Shown in pieces: positions 36,804 through 48,900 of a stretch of 64,000 nucleotides of DNA. Source of the stretch: Chlamydomonas sphaeroides (Eukaryota; Chlorophyta; Chlorophyceae; Chlamydomonadales; Chlamydomonadaceae); assembly GCA_001662425.1 (NCBI GenBank), contig BDDC01000011.1:124001-188000 (forward strand). The letters run 5' to 3'. The position numbers were made by a program, and so were the translations under genes. Under the pieces are notes generated by a model. It saw only the letters and a list, made by a program, of their open reading frames with translations, was not told the origin of the DNA and did no database searches. Positions within the stretch are counted from its first letter, which is position 1. Each line of letters opens with the position of its first letter.

Positions 36804-37678
36804 CTCGTTGTCGACGTAGGCCAGCATGCCGCCGTAGCGGACAACTTCCAGCTTCAGGGGCACGCCTGCAGTGCGCGTGGGTCGAGCGGAAGTCGCGTGC
36901 GTGTAGGTTGAAAGAGGCTACTCTGGGAGGCGGGGGCAGTGGGTACAAACAGAAGGAGGAGGAGTAGGAGGAAGAGGAGTCAGCAGATGGGGTCACCTTG
37001 TCGCTGTTCCGCACGCGGTGTGCGTACCTGTGAGGTTGGTGAAATGCTCAAGTGTCGGCACCAGCCTGTCCGTGAACAGCTCTGGTACAGCCACGCGTAG
37101 CTTGGCCTGCGCACGCCAGCGAATCGGCGCAAACGTACTTCAATGTTACGTTGCCCGCGCGCTTGCTTCGAGACGGCTGGACTGCGCAGGCGTGTCCCCC
37201 GACGCCTGGCACGCATGCAGGGCCTTCGCACTGAGCGAGTGTCTTCCCGCCGGATGTCTGCCCGGGTTCGCACTCCGTGTCTGACCCTGCCTGCCCGGCT
37301 GCCTGCCCCGGTCGCACATGTTCCGTGTTGTCCGCCAGAAAGAGGCACGTATGCATGCTTCTTGTCAATCTCGGGTAGTTGGGCAGCGTGCTGTTGCAGC
37401 TGCGCACAGTGTGGGCGGCGGGAGAGCGCGCGCACGATGCTAGGGAAACTAGAGAGGCCCGGAGCCGCCCGCTGGAATAGGATTTGCAACATTTGCTCCT
37501 TTGAAGGGAAGCACAACTACGTCATCGTGCCACGCACGCACCTGTTGCGCCGGAACATGACGTCTTCGGCCAGGCAGGCGCCGCTCTGTAGGAACGCTTG
37601 TTCATCATCTATCTGAATTGCTGTGATGCAGACTGCCAGGAGCATCAGCCCAAGCGCCAAATGCTCTAAAGCGGCCAT
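36804..37678 (-). CDS. Secreted/extracellular protein, 5' part only; possible solute-binding-like domain
   Basis: Exon 1 (37678-37542) encodes a signal peptide (core LALGLMLLAVCITA) and a mature start with Cys, ending in phase 2. Exon 37106-37028 and exon 36865-36804 join cleanly through a phase-1 intron to give RVAVPELFTDRLVPTLEHF, then FTNLTGVPLKLEVVRYGGML and AYVDNE. A bridging exon at 37399-37318 (phase 2 in, 0 out) with NSTLPNYPR is plausible. The 'LRVxxPxLFxxxLVPxLExFTxxTGV' pattern resembles the first lobe of bacterial type-2 periplasmic binding proteins, a fold also found outside the membrane domain of some algal receptors; this is inference from pattern only. The 3' part of the gene is not resolved. 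Confidence 0.5.
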
Positions 37679-38501
37679 GGCGTTTGTCAGCCTTTTTCTC
37701 GTCGCGCCGGATCAAAAACATATAACGTGAATTGCCAGCACATCGTCTGCCTTCAATTTGTCCCTTGACAAACGCAGCTGGGCGTAAAGGGCGTCAGCCC
37801 GGAAGGATAGCGCTTCTCTCGGCGCTTGCGCAGACTTGAATTCCGCTCATATCGAGCTTAGCGAGTGTCCCCACACACGTGCTTTCAGTATCGGCGCTAG
37901 TTGGGCTTGGAGTTGCGTTTACGAACAGAAGTACAGTCTGCGTGCATGGCCGTTAACTCTCGGTGTGCGCTGCGTTTGTCGTAGGATGTTCAGCTTTCAT
38001 ACATGTAGCGCTGTTCCGCAGCACGATCGGCACTTTCACTCCCGGCCCCACCCTGGAACCCCGGCCCCACCCCGGAACGCCCCGGAAGCCCGCCATCCGC
38101 CGGCAGTGCCCCCACAGTGGCCTGGTATTCATCGAAGTCGGTTCACAAGGAAGGCCCCGTTCCTCGAAATACTGGACCGGAGCCCAAGCAATGACCACGT
38201 TCGCAGAGCTACGACTTCGGACGGACGGTGCAGCCCTAAGGGCTCCGCCAAACTCAAAAATGTGCACTTCGTGCTTTCCAGTCAGCAGTTGTGAGACTCT
38301 AGCGCAGGGAATGGAAACCTAGTATCCCCACGTAGTATCCCAAGCCATGGAGTTTGTCACCCACCCCGGCTGACCAAGCCGGTGGCTGGTCCTGAGTCAT
38401 GACTTGGTTGTGCCCGAGAGCCCGACCCACGGCGTGTACCGGTATCTTACCCGCTTCCAAGTCACCTGGGGTGGATGACTTCCCCTCGCCTTGGCCGGGA
38501 A

Positions 38502-38590
38502 GTCACCTGAGGTGACGCCAAAGACGATAGCGCCTAGCGAAAATAAGCATCTCGGGTGCCTTCGCTAGCCTTTGGCAGCGTGAGGTCACC
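38502..38590. repeat. Palindrome and nested inverted repeat
   Basis: A perfect 15-bp palindrome GTCACCTGAGGTGAC (38502-38516) is followed by nested arms: GCCAAAG (38517-38523) with CTTTGGC (38570-38576), and CTAGCGAA (38534-38541) with TTCGCTAG (38561-38568). GGTGAC at 38511 also pairs with GTCACC at 38585. Could be a small foldback element or a protein-binding array. Confidence 0.55.
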
Positions 38591-39250
38591 CAGCCCGGTT
38601 GACTCGAGTCCCAACTGGCCAACATGTGGATGACTTGGGTGACCTGGGTAACTAAGGTACGAGCCTTGACCCACGCGAAGGATGACCAGGCGGCGCCGGG
38701 GTGCGAACCTACATCGGGGGTCCGTAGATCCCTGCCCCCCGGCCGCTGGCGTGAGGTGCCGGCAGGCTGCGGCGGAGGTCCAAGACAGGCGCCTGCCCCC
38801 TCAGCCCCAATGTCCGGATCCGTCGACGCTCGTCCCCGCCGGCGCACCTCCCACAGACATACAATACATGCGCCGTCCGCTGCTTCCTCTACGGCCGCTG
38901 GCGCGGGGCTTAGGGCGTTAGGAGCGCCGCGACATGCTGGCATCCTCACTGGCCCCCGCTGCTCAACCTAGACGCGATGACGTGATGACGGACTGACTAA
39001 ATGACCGCTTCGTTCCGTCGCTCCACAGGTTCGCCCCCTTGCGCGTGCGCGGGGCCGGGAGAGGCATGGCCTCACGCCAGCAGCCGCCCCATATAGACGC
39101 AGCAGCCCGCCTTGGCAGCAACGGCTTCGTTACACGCTTCTGTCAGGTGCATTCGCACGCTCCTCGGCTTTGCTGGCACTTCTACGTCGACCCCGCTAAC
39201 CGCGCAGACACCTAGCACCGTTGACGCCATCACACATCACGACGACGTCT

Positions 39251-39255
39251 TTACA
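39251..39255 (-). promoter_or_regulatory. Candidate polyadenylation word TGTAA for the coiled-coil gene
   Basis: TTACA on the plus strand reads TGTAA on the coding strand, about 145 nt after the stop at 39400. TGTAA is the usual poly(A) signal in Chlamydomonas-type algae. A second copy lies near 39130. Chance occurrence cannot be excluded. Confidence 0.3.
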
Positions 39256-39399
39256 CGGTTCACCGAGTGACGGGCCCCTGGGCTGCCGAAATTGGGCCGC
39301 TGTTATTGCAGGCACACCCGACTCGCTCCGCTACTATGTCCCGGCCGCTTTCTCAGGGGCGATTGCTGTAGCCGGTCCGCGCCTGTCCCCTGTGCGTAA

Positions 39400-42300
39400 T
39401 CAGTCGTGCTTGGCGGTGACGGCGGCCGCCTTGATTGCCTTGTTCAGCCGGTCCAGGAGCTCCCGGCGCTGGTGCGCGGGGATCTGCAGCGTGTCCTGCG
39501 GCGAGCGGGAAGCCAACCGACGACCCTCCGTCAGCGCGCGAGACACGGGAACTTGAACGCAGGCCGCGGTCTTCCTCTTGTTTAATGGCCGCAGTTGTGT
39601 CTACAACGCGGACAAGCGGCGAGCTCGGCGCGTACCTTGAGGAAGGGCGGCAGGCTGTCGGCCACGCTGCCGAGCTGCAGCGGCGTGTACAGAAAGAACT
39701 TGGGCGGCTCGCTGCCGCCCGGCACCGAGCCGTCCAGGCCCATCTCGGCCAGCTCCTCGTCGTCCAGCCCCACCTGCGGCACAGCAGCCAACCGGTGGCG
39801 TCGACGAGGCGCACAGGGCTGATAAATGCCCCAAGTGAGTCGCGGGCGCGCAGGCGTCGGGCCCCTTGCCGGCACGGCTGCCCTTGGGTAATATGCCGAG
39901 GTCGGCAGCGCGCACGCCGGCAAGGCCCGTGCGGCACCCAGCCGGCCTGCCTTGGGCGGTGGTGATCCGGGGCTTGACACGACTCGGGGGCTCTGGCGAT
40001 GCGCGGTGGCCAATGGGCGCGCCGTTGCCGCCCCGCGCCCTGCGCACCTCCTGCAGCTCGATGGCCAGGCCCGTGCCCAGGTGCGTGAGGCGGCAGTGCT
40101 CGGGCTGCAGCGACACTGTGTCCACGTGCCAGTCCAGCATGCGCTCGTACATGATGAGCTTGGCGGTGCGCGGCGAGGGGGAGCTGCGGAAGGGAAGGGG
40201 CCAGGCAGCCGCGGTGCGCGGAGAAGCGGTGAGCTTGGCCGTGCATCCGGCACAAGCGGCATGCCAACCAACACGGAGGAAGGGACCAGGCGCAGGGACA
40301 GCTGGTGGCTGTTGGGCCCGGCCTTTGGAGCAAGGGTTGCAGGGCGCGCTCCAACCCTGAAGGCTGGTTGCCCACACGCGTGCAGCTTACCCTGGGCCCC
40401 CGGCGCGCGGTGCGGGGCTGCTCGCCGGCTTCTGTTCTGCGGCGGGCGTGGCTTCGCGCTGCGCCGCCGGCGAGCGCATGGGGCCTACGGCGGGGCCCAG
40501 CTGCGCGCCCTCCTGCCCGGCCATAGTGTTGGCCTCCGCGCCCAGGGGGGAGCGCGCCGGCGCCGGCGAGCGCGCCACCGGCTTGCTGGCGGACGCGGGC
40601 GACAGCGCCGACGCGCGGCCGAGCTGTGCCTGTATTCACACGCGTGCACGCACAAGCCGTAAGCATACGTACCCTGGCTCCATATCAGCACGTGTACAGG
40701 CCGCTCGGCAGCAGTACCGTGCGCAGCATGACACCTGGCCGCCCCCACCTGGCCGCCCGTGCTGCGCGGCTGCAGGCTGAGGTCGGGGCCCGTTGCGGCC
40801 ATGAGGGCCATGGCCCGCGCCACCAGGTTCGAAACCGTGCAGCTGTCCTGGTTGCTCATGATCGGGTCGCCGGAGGCGGGCACGGCGCCGCCGGCCTCGC
40901 GTTGCGCCGCCGTGCGGGGGCTGACGCTGCTGCCAATGGCACCCTGGGTTGCAGGCGCAGGAGCAGGGCGGCGCTGGGAGTCAGGGTACTCACGGCAGAT
41001 GGTAAAGGCAGAGCGTGGGAGACCGGAGGGACCTGCCTGGTACTGCTGCGCGAAGCGCGCGGGCGACAGCTGCGGCGACGGCGGGCCAGCGCGGCGCGGC
41101 GCGGGGCTGCTGTGTAGCACGCCGCTGCCGGCCGTCGCCATGGTGGCCTGGCATTGGAGTTCGGTAGGCCGCTTGAGTTCGTGGAAGGTGCAGGACATGC
41201 AAGGCGGGACAGGGAGATTACCGCAGCGCACCTGCCGGCCCACGGCAGGCGACGGCGGCAGCGCCGCGGCCGCCGCGGCGGCGACCATCGCGGCGGTGGA
41301 GCGCCCGCCCGCCAGCGCGGGCCCCTACACAAGAGCGGACCCATGGCGGGCCAGTCAGCAGCGCATTCAGCCGGGGGCCCTTGCCCACCTGACCATGAAC
41401 CTGATCCCGACCCACCTGCTGCGTCTTCTCGCCGACGTGAGAGAGGTCGTGAGTGCCCGCGATGGTGCCAGCGGCGGTGCCGACCGCCAACGGCGCCGTC
41501 GGCTCCGGCTGTTGGCCCTTGCGCGCGGACGCCGGATTGAGGTCTGTAAAGCTGAACTGCCCCGGGCCCTGCGCGGTGTGGGCAGCAGGCCGCCGTCAAG
41601 GCAGCGGAGGGATCAGCCAGGCACGTGGCAGCTCCTGCTGAGTGACGTCGTGGGCCGCCAGCAGCACATGCACTTCACAGAAGGTTCCAATGCAGAGGGC
41701 CCCGAGCGCAGATCGCAGCAAGTGATGTGTCCGGTGCAACCCTCACTTTGCTGTGGCCGCCAAGCATAAAGGCCTCGGGCGCGCCCATGCCGTGCGCCGC
41801 AGACACGTCAGTCGCCAGGGCGGCCCCGCCGGCGTTGCGCTGGCCGACGCTGCAGATGCCGTCAATGGGGCTGCCACCGGAGCGCCTGCGGCCACAAGAG
41901 GCAGTGGTGAACAGCGAACAGGAAACGTTCAACCCTATGCGGCAGCGGGCAGCGCTGGCATGCAGTACCTGCTGCGCGGGCATGGCTACATACCTGCCCT
42001 TGGCGGCGCCCGACGGAACGTCGGCCTGGCTCTGCGGGCCGCCACCCGCCAGGGGCGTCGAGCTCGTGCGCACCGCTGCTTCGGCCTCGGCGGCCAGCGG
42101 CACCAGCGCCGACGCCAGGTGCGATTGAATGCTCGGGGTGGGGGCCCTGGCAAGCAGCCAAGGAAGTGCACGTCACACAAGGTGCGGACAGCGGGAAAGC
42201 AGGGGGGACACGGCCCGCGGATAGCAGCGCGCAGCCGGCTTGCTACATGCTTCATAGCTCCGCACCTGAGGATGGGCAGCATCTGCACCGCGCGCAGGCA

Positions 42301-45300
42301 CTCGGTGCTGACGCCGGGTCCGCTGCTGCGGGCGCTGGAGTTGGGCACGCTGAGAGCGTCGCCGCCCAGGAGGCCCTGCAAGGGGCGCGCACCTAGTTAC
42401 AAACTTCCAGCAGGTCCCCAGCCCCAGCCCCAGCTGCATGCGTGGTAGCTCTGCCAGTGCGGACAACCAACATGTGCGTTGCGTGCCCACCTGCAGGCGT
42501 AGCTGCACGCCAGGTGTGGGAAACTGCACGCCGACGCCGGGCGAGGGCGTGGGGAATTGCATGCCAACGGCGCGGGGCCCAGCTGTCCGCTGGTCCACCG
42601 AAGCGCCACGCACCGCGCGCGACGCGGGCGTGGCACCGGTGCGGCCCTCTGCCAACGGGGTCGGCGCCTGCGAACAACACAAATTTATCCTGAAGCTCTG
42701 CTCTCGTGCTCGTGAACTCGTGCTGGCCAGAACGCGTCCGGTCGCCTCACCGCTTCCTCGGGCCCATCAGCCGGCGGCTCCCCATCCCCGCCCGCGTCGA
42801 TGTCCCCGCCCGGCAGCTGGTCGATCTCTACGCCCGCCGCCTCGTCCTCGCCGGCCGCCAGCCGCTGCTCCGCCTCGCCCTGCTCGTCCCCACCCGCCGC
42901 CTCGTGCGCCTGGACCTGCAGCATCTGCAGCGCGCGCGAGTCGTGCAGGGCCTGCTGCGTCAGCGCCAGCTCGCGCTCCTGCTCCGCCAGGCGCAGCAGC
43001 ATGTCGCCACGCTCCCGCAGCAGCTGCTCGATCTGGGCCTGCAAGTATCAGGTCCGCAGGAGGCGGGCCGAGTAAGCGCGCGCAGGTGCGGACGAGTGCG
43101 CACGCACAGCGCAGCATCAGACAGGCCCACACAGTTGTTCCAGTGCCGCGACGCGCGACGCAGCCATGTGGGTCGGGGGTCAGCGCCCCGCTGCTGCTTC
43201 TGTGGGACTCACTTGCTGCTCCTCCAGCCTCGTCAACGTCTCCTGGCTGCCGGCGGTCTTGAGCTTCTGCTCCGCGTGCTCGGCGGCGGCCTGCCACAGC
43301 CGCGCCCGCTGCTCCATGTGCTTGATCTGCGTCCAAGCCAAGCACCCGGGGAACGTGCAGTCATTGCTAGGTTTCCCCTGCGCGCCGAGCCCGTGCCTCA
43401 CGTATACCCGGCGTGTGCCGAAGGTGCCTGCCCACCGTCCTTTCACACCTGCTCCTCCGTGTACTCGACCTGCTCCGCCAGCACCTTCTCCAGCTCCTGA
43501 ATCTTAGTGGCCTGCGCGGAGCCGCGCAACGTACAGCACGTGTGAGGTCTCATCCACGCCATGCGACTTATGGGCCCAGGTTCCTGCACCCGCCCTTGGC
43601 ATGGCCGGATCGATGCCGCTGACTGCAAATGTTTCGTGCGCGCCTGGGCGAGCAACTCAAGAGGCCTTGGGCCCAACTAAGGTTGTCGTACGGCATGCTT
43701 GCTACTCACCTGACAACCGCTTAGGGCTTGGGGGCTCACGCCCTTCTTTGCCCTTAAGTCGCACATGCTCCCGACATGTCAAGTACCGGTACTCTGCCCA
43801 CCAAAATTCCAGCGCCCTGGCTCAACCGGGCCTCCCCGATCTCGGCACCACATTTCGTGACCGTAAGCATGACCAAGCACTGGCAGCGGGCCGGGCCGTT
43901 GTGGCCGGCATTGGCCCCAGGCGTGCCACAAGCGCGCCTGCCATCCCCCTGTGGCCCACCTTGAGGTCGTCGTACAGCGTGCGCAGCTCCGCCAGCTGGC
44001 GCTGTGGAGGAGCAGCAGTATCCCGCAATGTGACGGCAGCGATCGGTGAAAGGCGTCACGGCCCAGACTCAAAGGCACCATGCAGCTGGACAGCCGCACA
44101 GCAAACCCAACAGCGGCCGGCAGCAGGTCGTGAAGCCCTGTGGTGGCACACACCTGCAGTTCCACGACGGCGGTGCGCTCGCGCTGCCCGATTTCATCCA
44201 TGCGTGGCAGCGGCGCGGGTGCGAAGGCCTTGACCGGCGTGGTGCCCGTGGCCGGCAGCGGCGGCTGCCGCGCTGCCACCGCCGCCGCACCTGCCTCGGT
44301 GCTGCCTGTCGCGCCCGCGCTCACGCCGCAACCGGACGGCCCTGCGGCTGCAGCACCCGCCCCAGCCGCTGCGTGGGGAGCGGCCGGCGGCAGGACCGGC
44401 GCCAGCGGCGCAGCCGGCACAGCAGGGAGGGGCGCCTGCACCGCACCATCCACCGCCTCGTTGGCAGGCTTGCTGGCTCCCCGGCCATTGCGTGCGGCTG
44501 GTAGCCGGCGCGGCTCTCGCAGCGCGTCCGGCCGCTGGTCCACAGCGGGCGCGGCCTTGGCCGCAGCCGCGAGCTGGTGCATGGGCGGAGGCTTCTCCGC
44601 TGCCGGTGAAGGTGCTGCCGCGCCATCCTGCTGCCCGGGCTCGGCGGCTGGGCCAGCGGACGGCGGCGGGTCAGCCGTGGCCACTGCAGTGCGCCCAGCG
44701 GAGGGCTCCTGCTTCCTGTCCTTGGTATTCCGCTGCTTCTTGATGGCGCCCTCGCCGGTGGCTGCCGTTACAGCCTCGCCGCCAGCCATTGCAGCGCTGG
44801 CGCTGAACGCATTGCCATCCGCGCCTGACTGCGGTAGGTGTGGGCCGTCGGCCTTGCCGCTGCGCCGCTTGCTGTCGGCGGCCTTGCCCGAGCGTGCTTG
44901 CTGCCCCGGATCCGTCCCGCCGCTTGCGACAGCCCTGATGGGACCAGCCTCGGCCGGCTCCGGCTCCGCTCCTACGGCTGCCTTCTGCTTTTTGTTCTTT
45001 GGCTCGCCCTCGGCCTGCATTTCCGCTGCTGTGGAGCGCTTCTGGTTGCTGTGGCCTTTCTTGGACGCTGGTTTGGTGTCCTCAGCGTTTGCCACCTGTG
45101 CACCGGCGGACTGCTGGTCCGGCTGTGGGACCGGGGGCGCGGAGAGCCCCTTGCGGCCCCGACCGATAGGCTCGCTCTCGACCGGCGTCACGTCCGCTGC
45201 CTTCGCCTCGTCTGGCACGGATGAGCGCCCACGCGATCGAGCCGCTGTCCTGCTGCCCAATAGCGGCTCGTTAAGCATCGAGCTGCGCAGTTGCAGTGCT

Positions 45301-45479
45301 TCGCGCGACACCCTCTCTCCCGCTGTTTGCTTGGTCGTCGCCTGCGCATTTACAAACGGTAAGGCAAGCCCAGGCGCTCCAATTAAATGCATAGCTCTGC
45401 TATTCGAGGCTGTCGCACCAACCTTGTTCGGCGGCTCCGCGGCTGTCGCCCCGGTCGTCGTGGTCTTGCTGCGAGTCAT
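39400..45479 (-). CDS. Large low-complexity coiled-coil protein (17 exons, 1190 aa), function unknown
   Basis: Exons in transcript order: 45479-44154, 44001-43960, 43511-43449, 43326-43213, 43038-42751, 42667-42491, 42375-42266, 42146-41994, 41885-41747, 41568-41416, 41324-41232, 41147-41037, 40943-40749, 40629-40391, 40183-40048, 39773-39636, 39495-39400; phases join and total 3573 nt. Residues 1-442 (one exon) are basic, Ala/Pro/Lys-rich and probably disordered, with nuclear-localisation-like clusters such as KNKKQK. Residues about 443-575 form a coiled coil (RQLAELRTLYDDLK; then KIQELEKVLAEQVEYTEEQ). Residues 610-1065 are Ser/Ala/Pro-rich. The last 120 residues look folded (LIMYERMLDWHVDTV, HLGTGLAIELQE, KFFLYTPLQLGSVA) and end KAAAVTAKHD. 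I do not recognise this C-terminal module. The intron after 41037 starts with GC (CAG|GCAGGT). The architecture suggests a cytoskeletal, centrosomal or chromatin scaffold, which is inference. Confidence 0.9.
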
Positions 45480-45945
45480 CCTGGTTCCGAGCTCGCCAAG
45501 CAGGCGGAACTGCCACTCAACAAATTGTGTATGCTATCCAGGTGCTGCCTGAGCTGACTACCGAGCCGTCCGCAAGCGCCGAGTGGAGCTAGGTCCCGAC
45601 AGCTGCGACCAACACTCAAACTCGGCTGCGCCCAAAGTCACTGCGGGTGTGTTCCGTGCATGTAAGCATTATTTTTGTTGGTATGTGTGTAAAACGCAGA
45701 GGCGGTGTGCATACTGCGGGATCGCACACTCAAGACAACTAGACAAGTTCGTTTACACACACTGATCGTTAAACGGGTAATTTTCTCCTACAAAAATTGC
45801 ATAGCTCCTCGCCAGCGCTACTCAGGGTCGGATCGTACGGTTACGCTGCGAAGTTAGGGCGGGGCGCCTCGAGCGCCTTCAGTACCCTTGTAAATATGCT
45901 TACGTGCTGGGTGGCATACCGCTGGTAGGAAAGCCGCGTGCAGAA
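45480..45945. promoter_or_regulatory. Shared divergent promoter region
   Basis: 466 bp between the start codons of the coiled-coil gene (minus) and the membrane-protein gene (plus). It must hold both 5' UTRs and promoters, and is AT-richer (about 45655-45800) than its flanks. No TATA box or named element could be assigned with confidence. Confidence 0.45.
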
Positions 45946-48900
45946 ATGGACATCGCGGCGGCATCCCTTGCAGCTGGCAACGGTGCTGCCGAGGCACCCT
46001 GTGGCAAGAAAAGGCGGGATGCACTTGAGAACAGCTTGAAGGCGAGGGGAAGCCCGAGGTTATCCCTCAGGTGCGGGGGCAACTGGCTCCGTTTACGGAC
46101 CCGACCAGCGGGCGCTTCCAGCGCTCCACTCATATGCAAGCTGGCATGCTCGCTGCACCTGACGCCGTCCAAGCGGCGCCCTGTTCGACAAGATGGCCCC
46201 TCGTCTGTGGTTTTGATGCCGCTGGAAACGCTACAAACGACTCTGCCTTATTGTGCCAAAGCGTTACGACACGCGCGACACGCGAGGCACGTGACTGCGC
46301 ATTTTCCGTGGCCCATCGCTCGGTCACCCGCCGTTTCGCTTCTGTTTTCCGCGGCCCACCCGCAGGCAACTGAATGCGACGCTCGCGGCCGCGCTCATGG
46401 ACGCTCTGCGGCCCACGCCGCTGGTCGTCACGCGGGAATACCGCAACTTCTTGTCGGCCCATGTGTGGGGTCTCACGCTGGGCTGGCAACTGATCCGCAC
46501 CGCCGCGGAAGCCAGCTATTTGGCTACGCACGGCCTGGGTTGGGATACGGTTGTCATCCAGGTCTTCCTTACTCTATCCTTGGGTAAGCTTGTCCCCGGG
46601 GCGTCGTTGTGCTGCCAGCCCGCCACGCAGCTCTGTCAGCCTTCACCTCACACGCCGACGCTGTGTCCCCTCTGCCCATCCCCGTAGCCAACCTAGCGCT
46701 CGCGTTTGTGGCCCGACCGCTGTGGCTGCGACGCCGTGATGATGCATGCATCTTCATGAATTGCTGTTATGCCGTATTCACTTTCGCCAAGGTGGGGCGG
46801 CCGAGCGGTGGCCGCAAGCAGCTGTGTGCCTCTGCTCATCGCTGCCCCTCCTGCCTCCTCCATGCTGCGCCACCTCAGCTTGCCACTTCCTCGCTCCCTC
46901 CTGCCCCTGCTTTTCTGCTGCTGCAGGTCTGGGATCTCGTCCCCCGGCTCCCCGATGAGCGGCACTACCTCTTGAAGCACTGTCTCCTCTCTCTCGCGGA
47001 CACCGCCTTTTGCCAGGTGCGCGTCACCCATCGCCGCACACAGCGTGCCCACACAGGCCATCCGAATTTGCCTCTGGTCGCACCATGCCTATGCGCTGCG
47101 GCCGGCCTTTTCCTGGGTAGCCTGGCTTGCTGGCCACCGCCGCCGCCAGCCCGCCGCTTGCGCCCTGCTCATCCGCGCATCTGGCGCCGTACGCTTCGGC
47201 CTCCGGCCGCAGGTGCCCGTACACCGCATGTACCGCATGCAGCTGCTGGATGCTGCCGTACGTATCGGCGTCTGGCGGCGGTATGACGTGCTACCGGGCT
47301 GCAGTACGGCAATCGTCATGACGGTGTCGATGTGCTGGCAGGCGCTGCTGCTGGCGATCAGCGCCCTGCTGCAGGCCAAGCACGTTGACGCGCTGCGCCG
47401 CACGAGCCTCGGCGCCAGCCCGGCCCAGCATCCTCATCCTCAGGAGCAGAGTGGCGACCGGCTGAGCCAGGAACCGGCTGGGTCGCACGCAGCAGACGAG
47501 GGCCCTGGGCCCAGCAGCGGCAGCGGCGGCTCGCTCGCGGCGATCGCACCGGCAACCAGCATGTTGGCGTCGGCGGCAAGGACGCGGCAGCGGTTCAGCA
47601 GGCGCAGCGCGCCGCCGAGCGTCTCGGCCGCAGCCGCGCCCGAGCCTCTGCCCCTGCTTGCCGGCCCGGACCCGACGGCAGTGGCCGACCCCGCACTGCC
47701 GGCCCTTGCGGCACTGCCGGCGTCAGCTGCCGGCCCGCGGTTGTATCGACCCTTGCGCCGGGTACGGTGGGGCGAGCGGCAACACGCTCTACCCTCGCTG
47801 CAGTACGCCGCCGATCGGCGTTGCTCTCGGCGAGCTGTGCACTGTTGCACCCGCCTTGCCCATCCTCACCGCATGCTGTACGGCCCCTCCTCCTAACCGG
47901 CACTGCCTTAACTCGCCTCGCTCCCTCCTGTGCGCCCAACGCCTTCTGGCCGCAGCTGACGGGTGCCGACGACGGCCCAGGCGCCGCCACCGCGCTGGCT
48001 GCCTCCCTAGCCGGGAGCGCTGTGTCGCCCGACGCCGGAAGCATGGGCGCGTCGATGGGCCACTTGACCAGCGCCGTCGGCAGTGTACCCGCGACGCCGT
48101 TCCTGTGGAGTTCCTCCAAGTGCTCGCGGGACTTCAGCTCAGCGCGGCGGCTTCCCGTGTGGGATGAGGTGCGCGCTGCACCGCACCCTGCCTCTGCGTC
48201 CCCCGGTCCCGCACCCGCGCCGGAGTCGCCTCTGCTGCCCGTTGCATGCCGCTCAGCGGGCCCTTCGCCGCGGCCCCGCCACCACCGGCTGCTGCTGCTG
48301 CTGCTGCTGTTGCGCCGCACAGGTCGACGCCGCGGCCGAGGCAGCGGCCGAGGCCGAGGCCAAGGCAGCGGCTGCGCAGACGGGTGGCCCCGACCTCTGC
48401 CTCACCGCCTGGCTGGCCGAGATGGTGGAGGCGGCCATGTCGGAGCAGCACGCCCTGGATCGGCACTGCAGCGACGGCTGCCCCGTCCCCCACACGGCCG
48501 AGGGGCTGTTGGACAACGAGTGCAACCACGCGCTGGGCGGCGCTGTCGTGCTGCCCGCGGCCTGCCTGTCGGACGTGGTCTCCTCGCCGGGCGAGGCCGA
48601 GCCCAGCGGCGGTGGCGCTGCCTCGGGCACCGGGGTGGCAAGCCAGCGGCCCGCCGAGAGTTCGAGCTCCGGCTGGTCGTCGCACCAGGCCCAAGCCCAA
48701 GCCCCGCAACAGTCGCCGACGCCGCTGCAGGTGCGGCAGCGCTGCGGCAGCTGGGGCAGGGCTTTGCATGGGGAGCCGCGGCTGACACAGGACCTGCCGG
48801 GCGCCCACACGGCGCCGACGCAGGTGCGGCAGCTGCTGTCGTCGGCGCAGTCTCTGGACGAGCACGAGGCGCGGTCGTGGACGGAGCCGGAGCCGCTGGG

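Larger units (their letters stand above)
37679..39399. other. Intergenic, no supported gene
   Basis: 1.7 kb between a start codon (minus gene) and the stop of the coiled-coil gene. Holds the promoter of the minus-strand secreted-protein gene, the palindrome-rich segment at 38340-38680 and the 3' flank of the coiled-coil gene. Confidence 0.4.
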
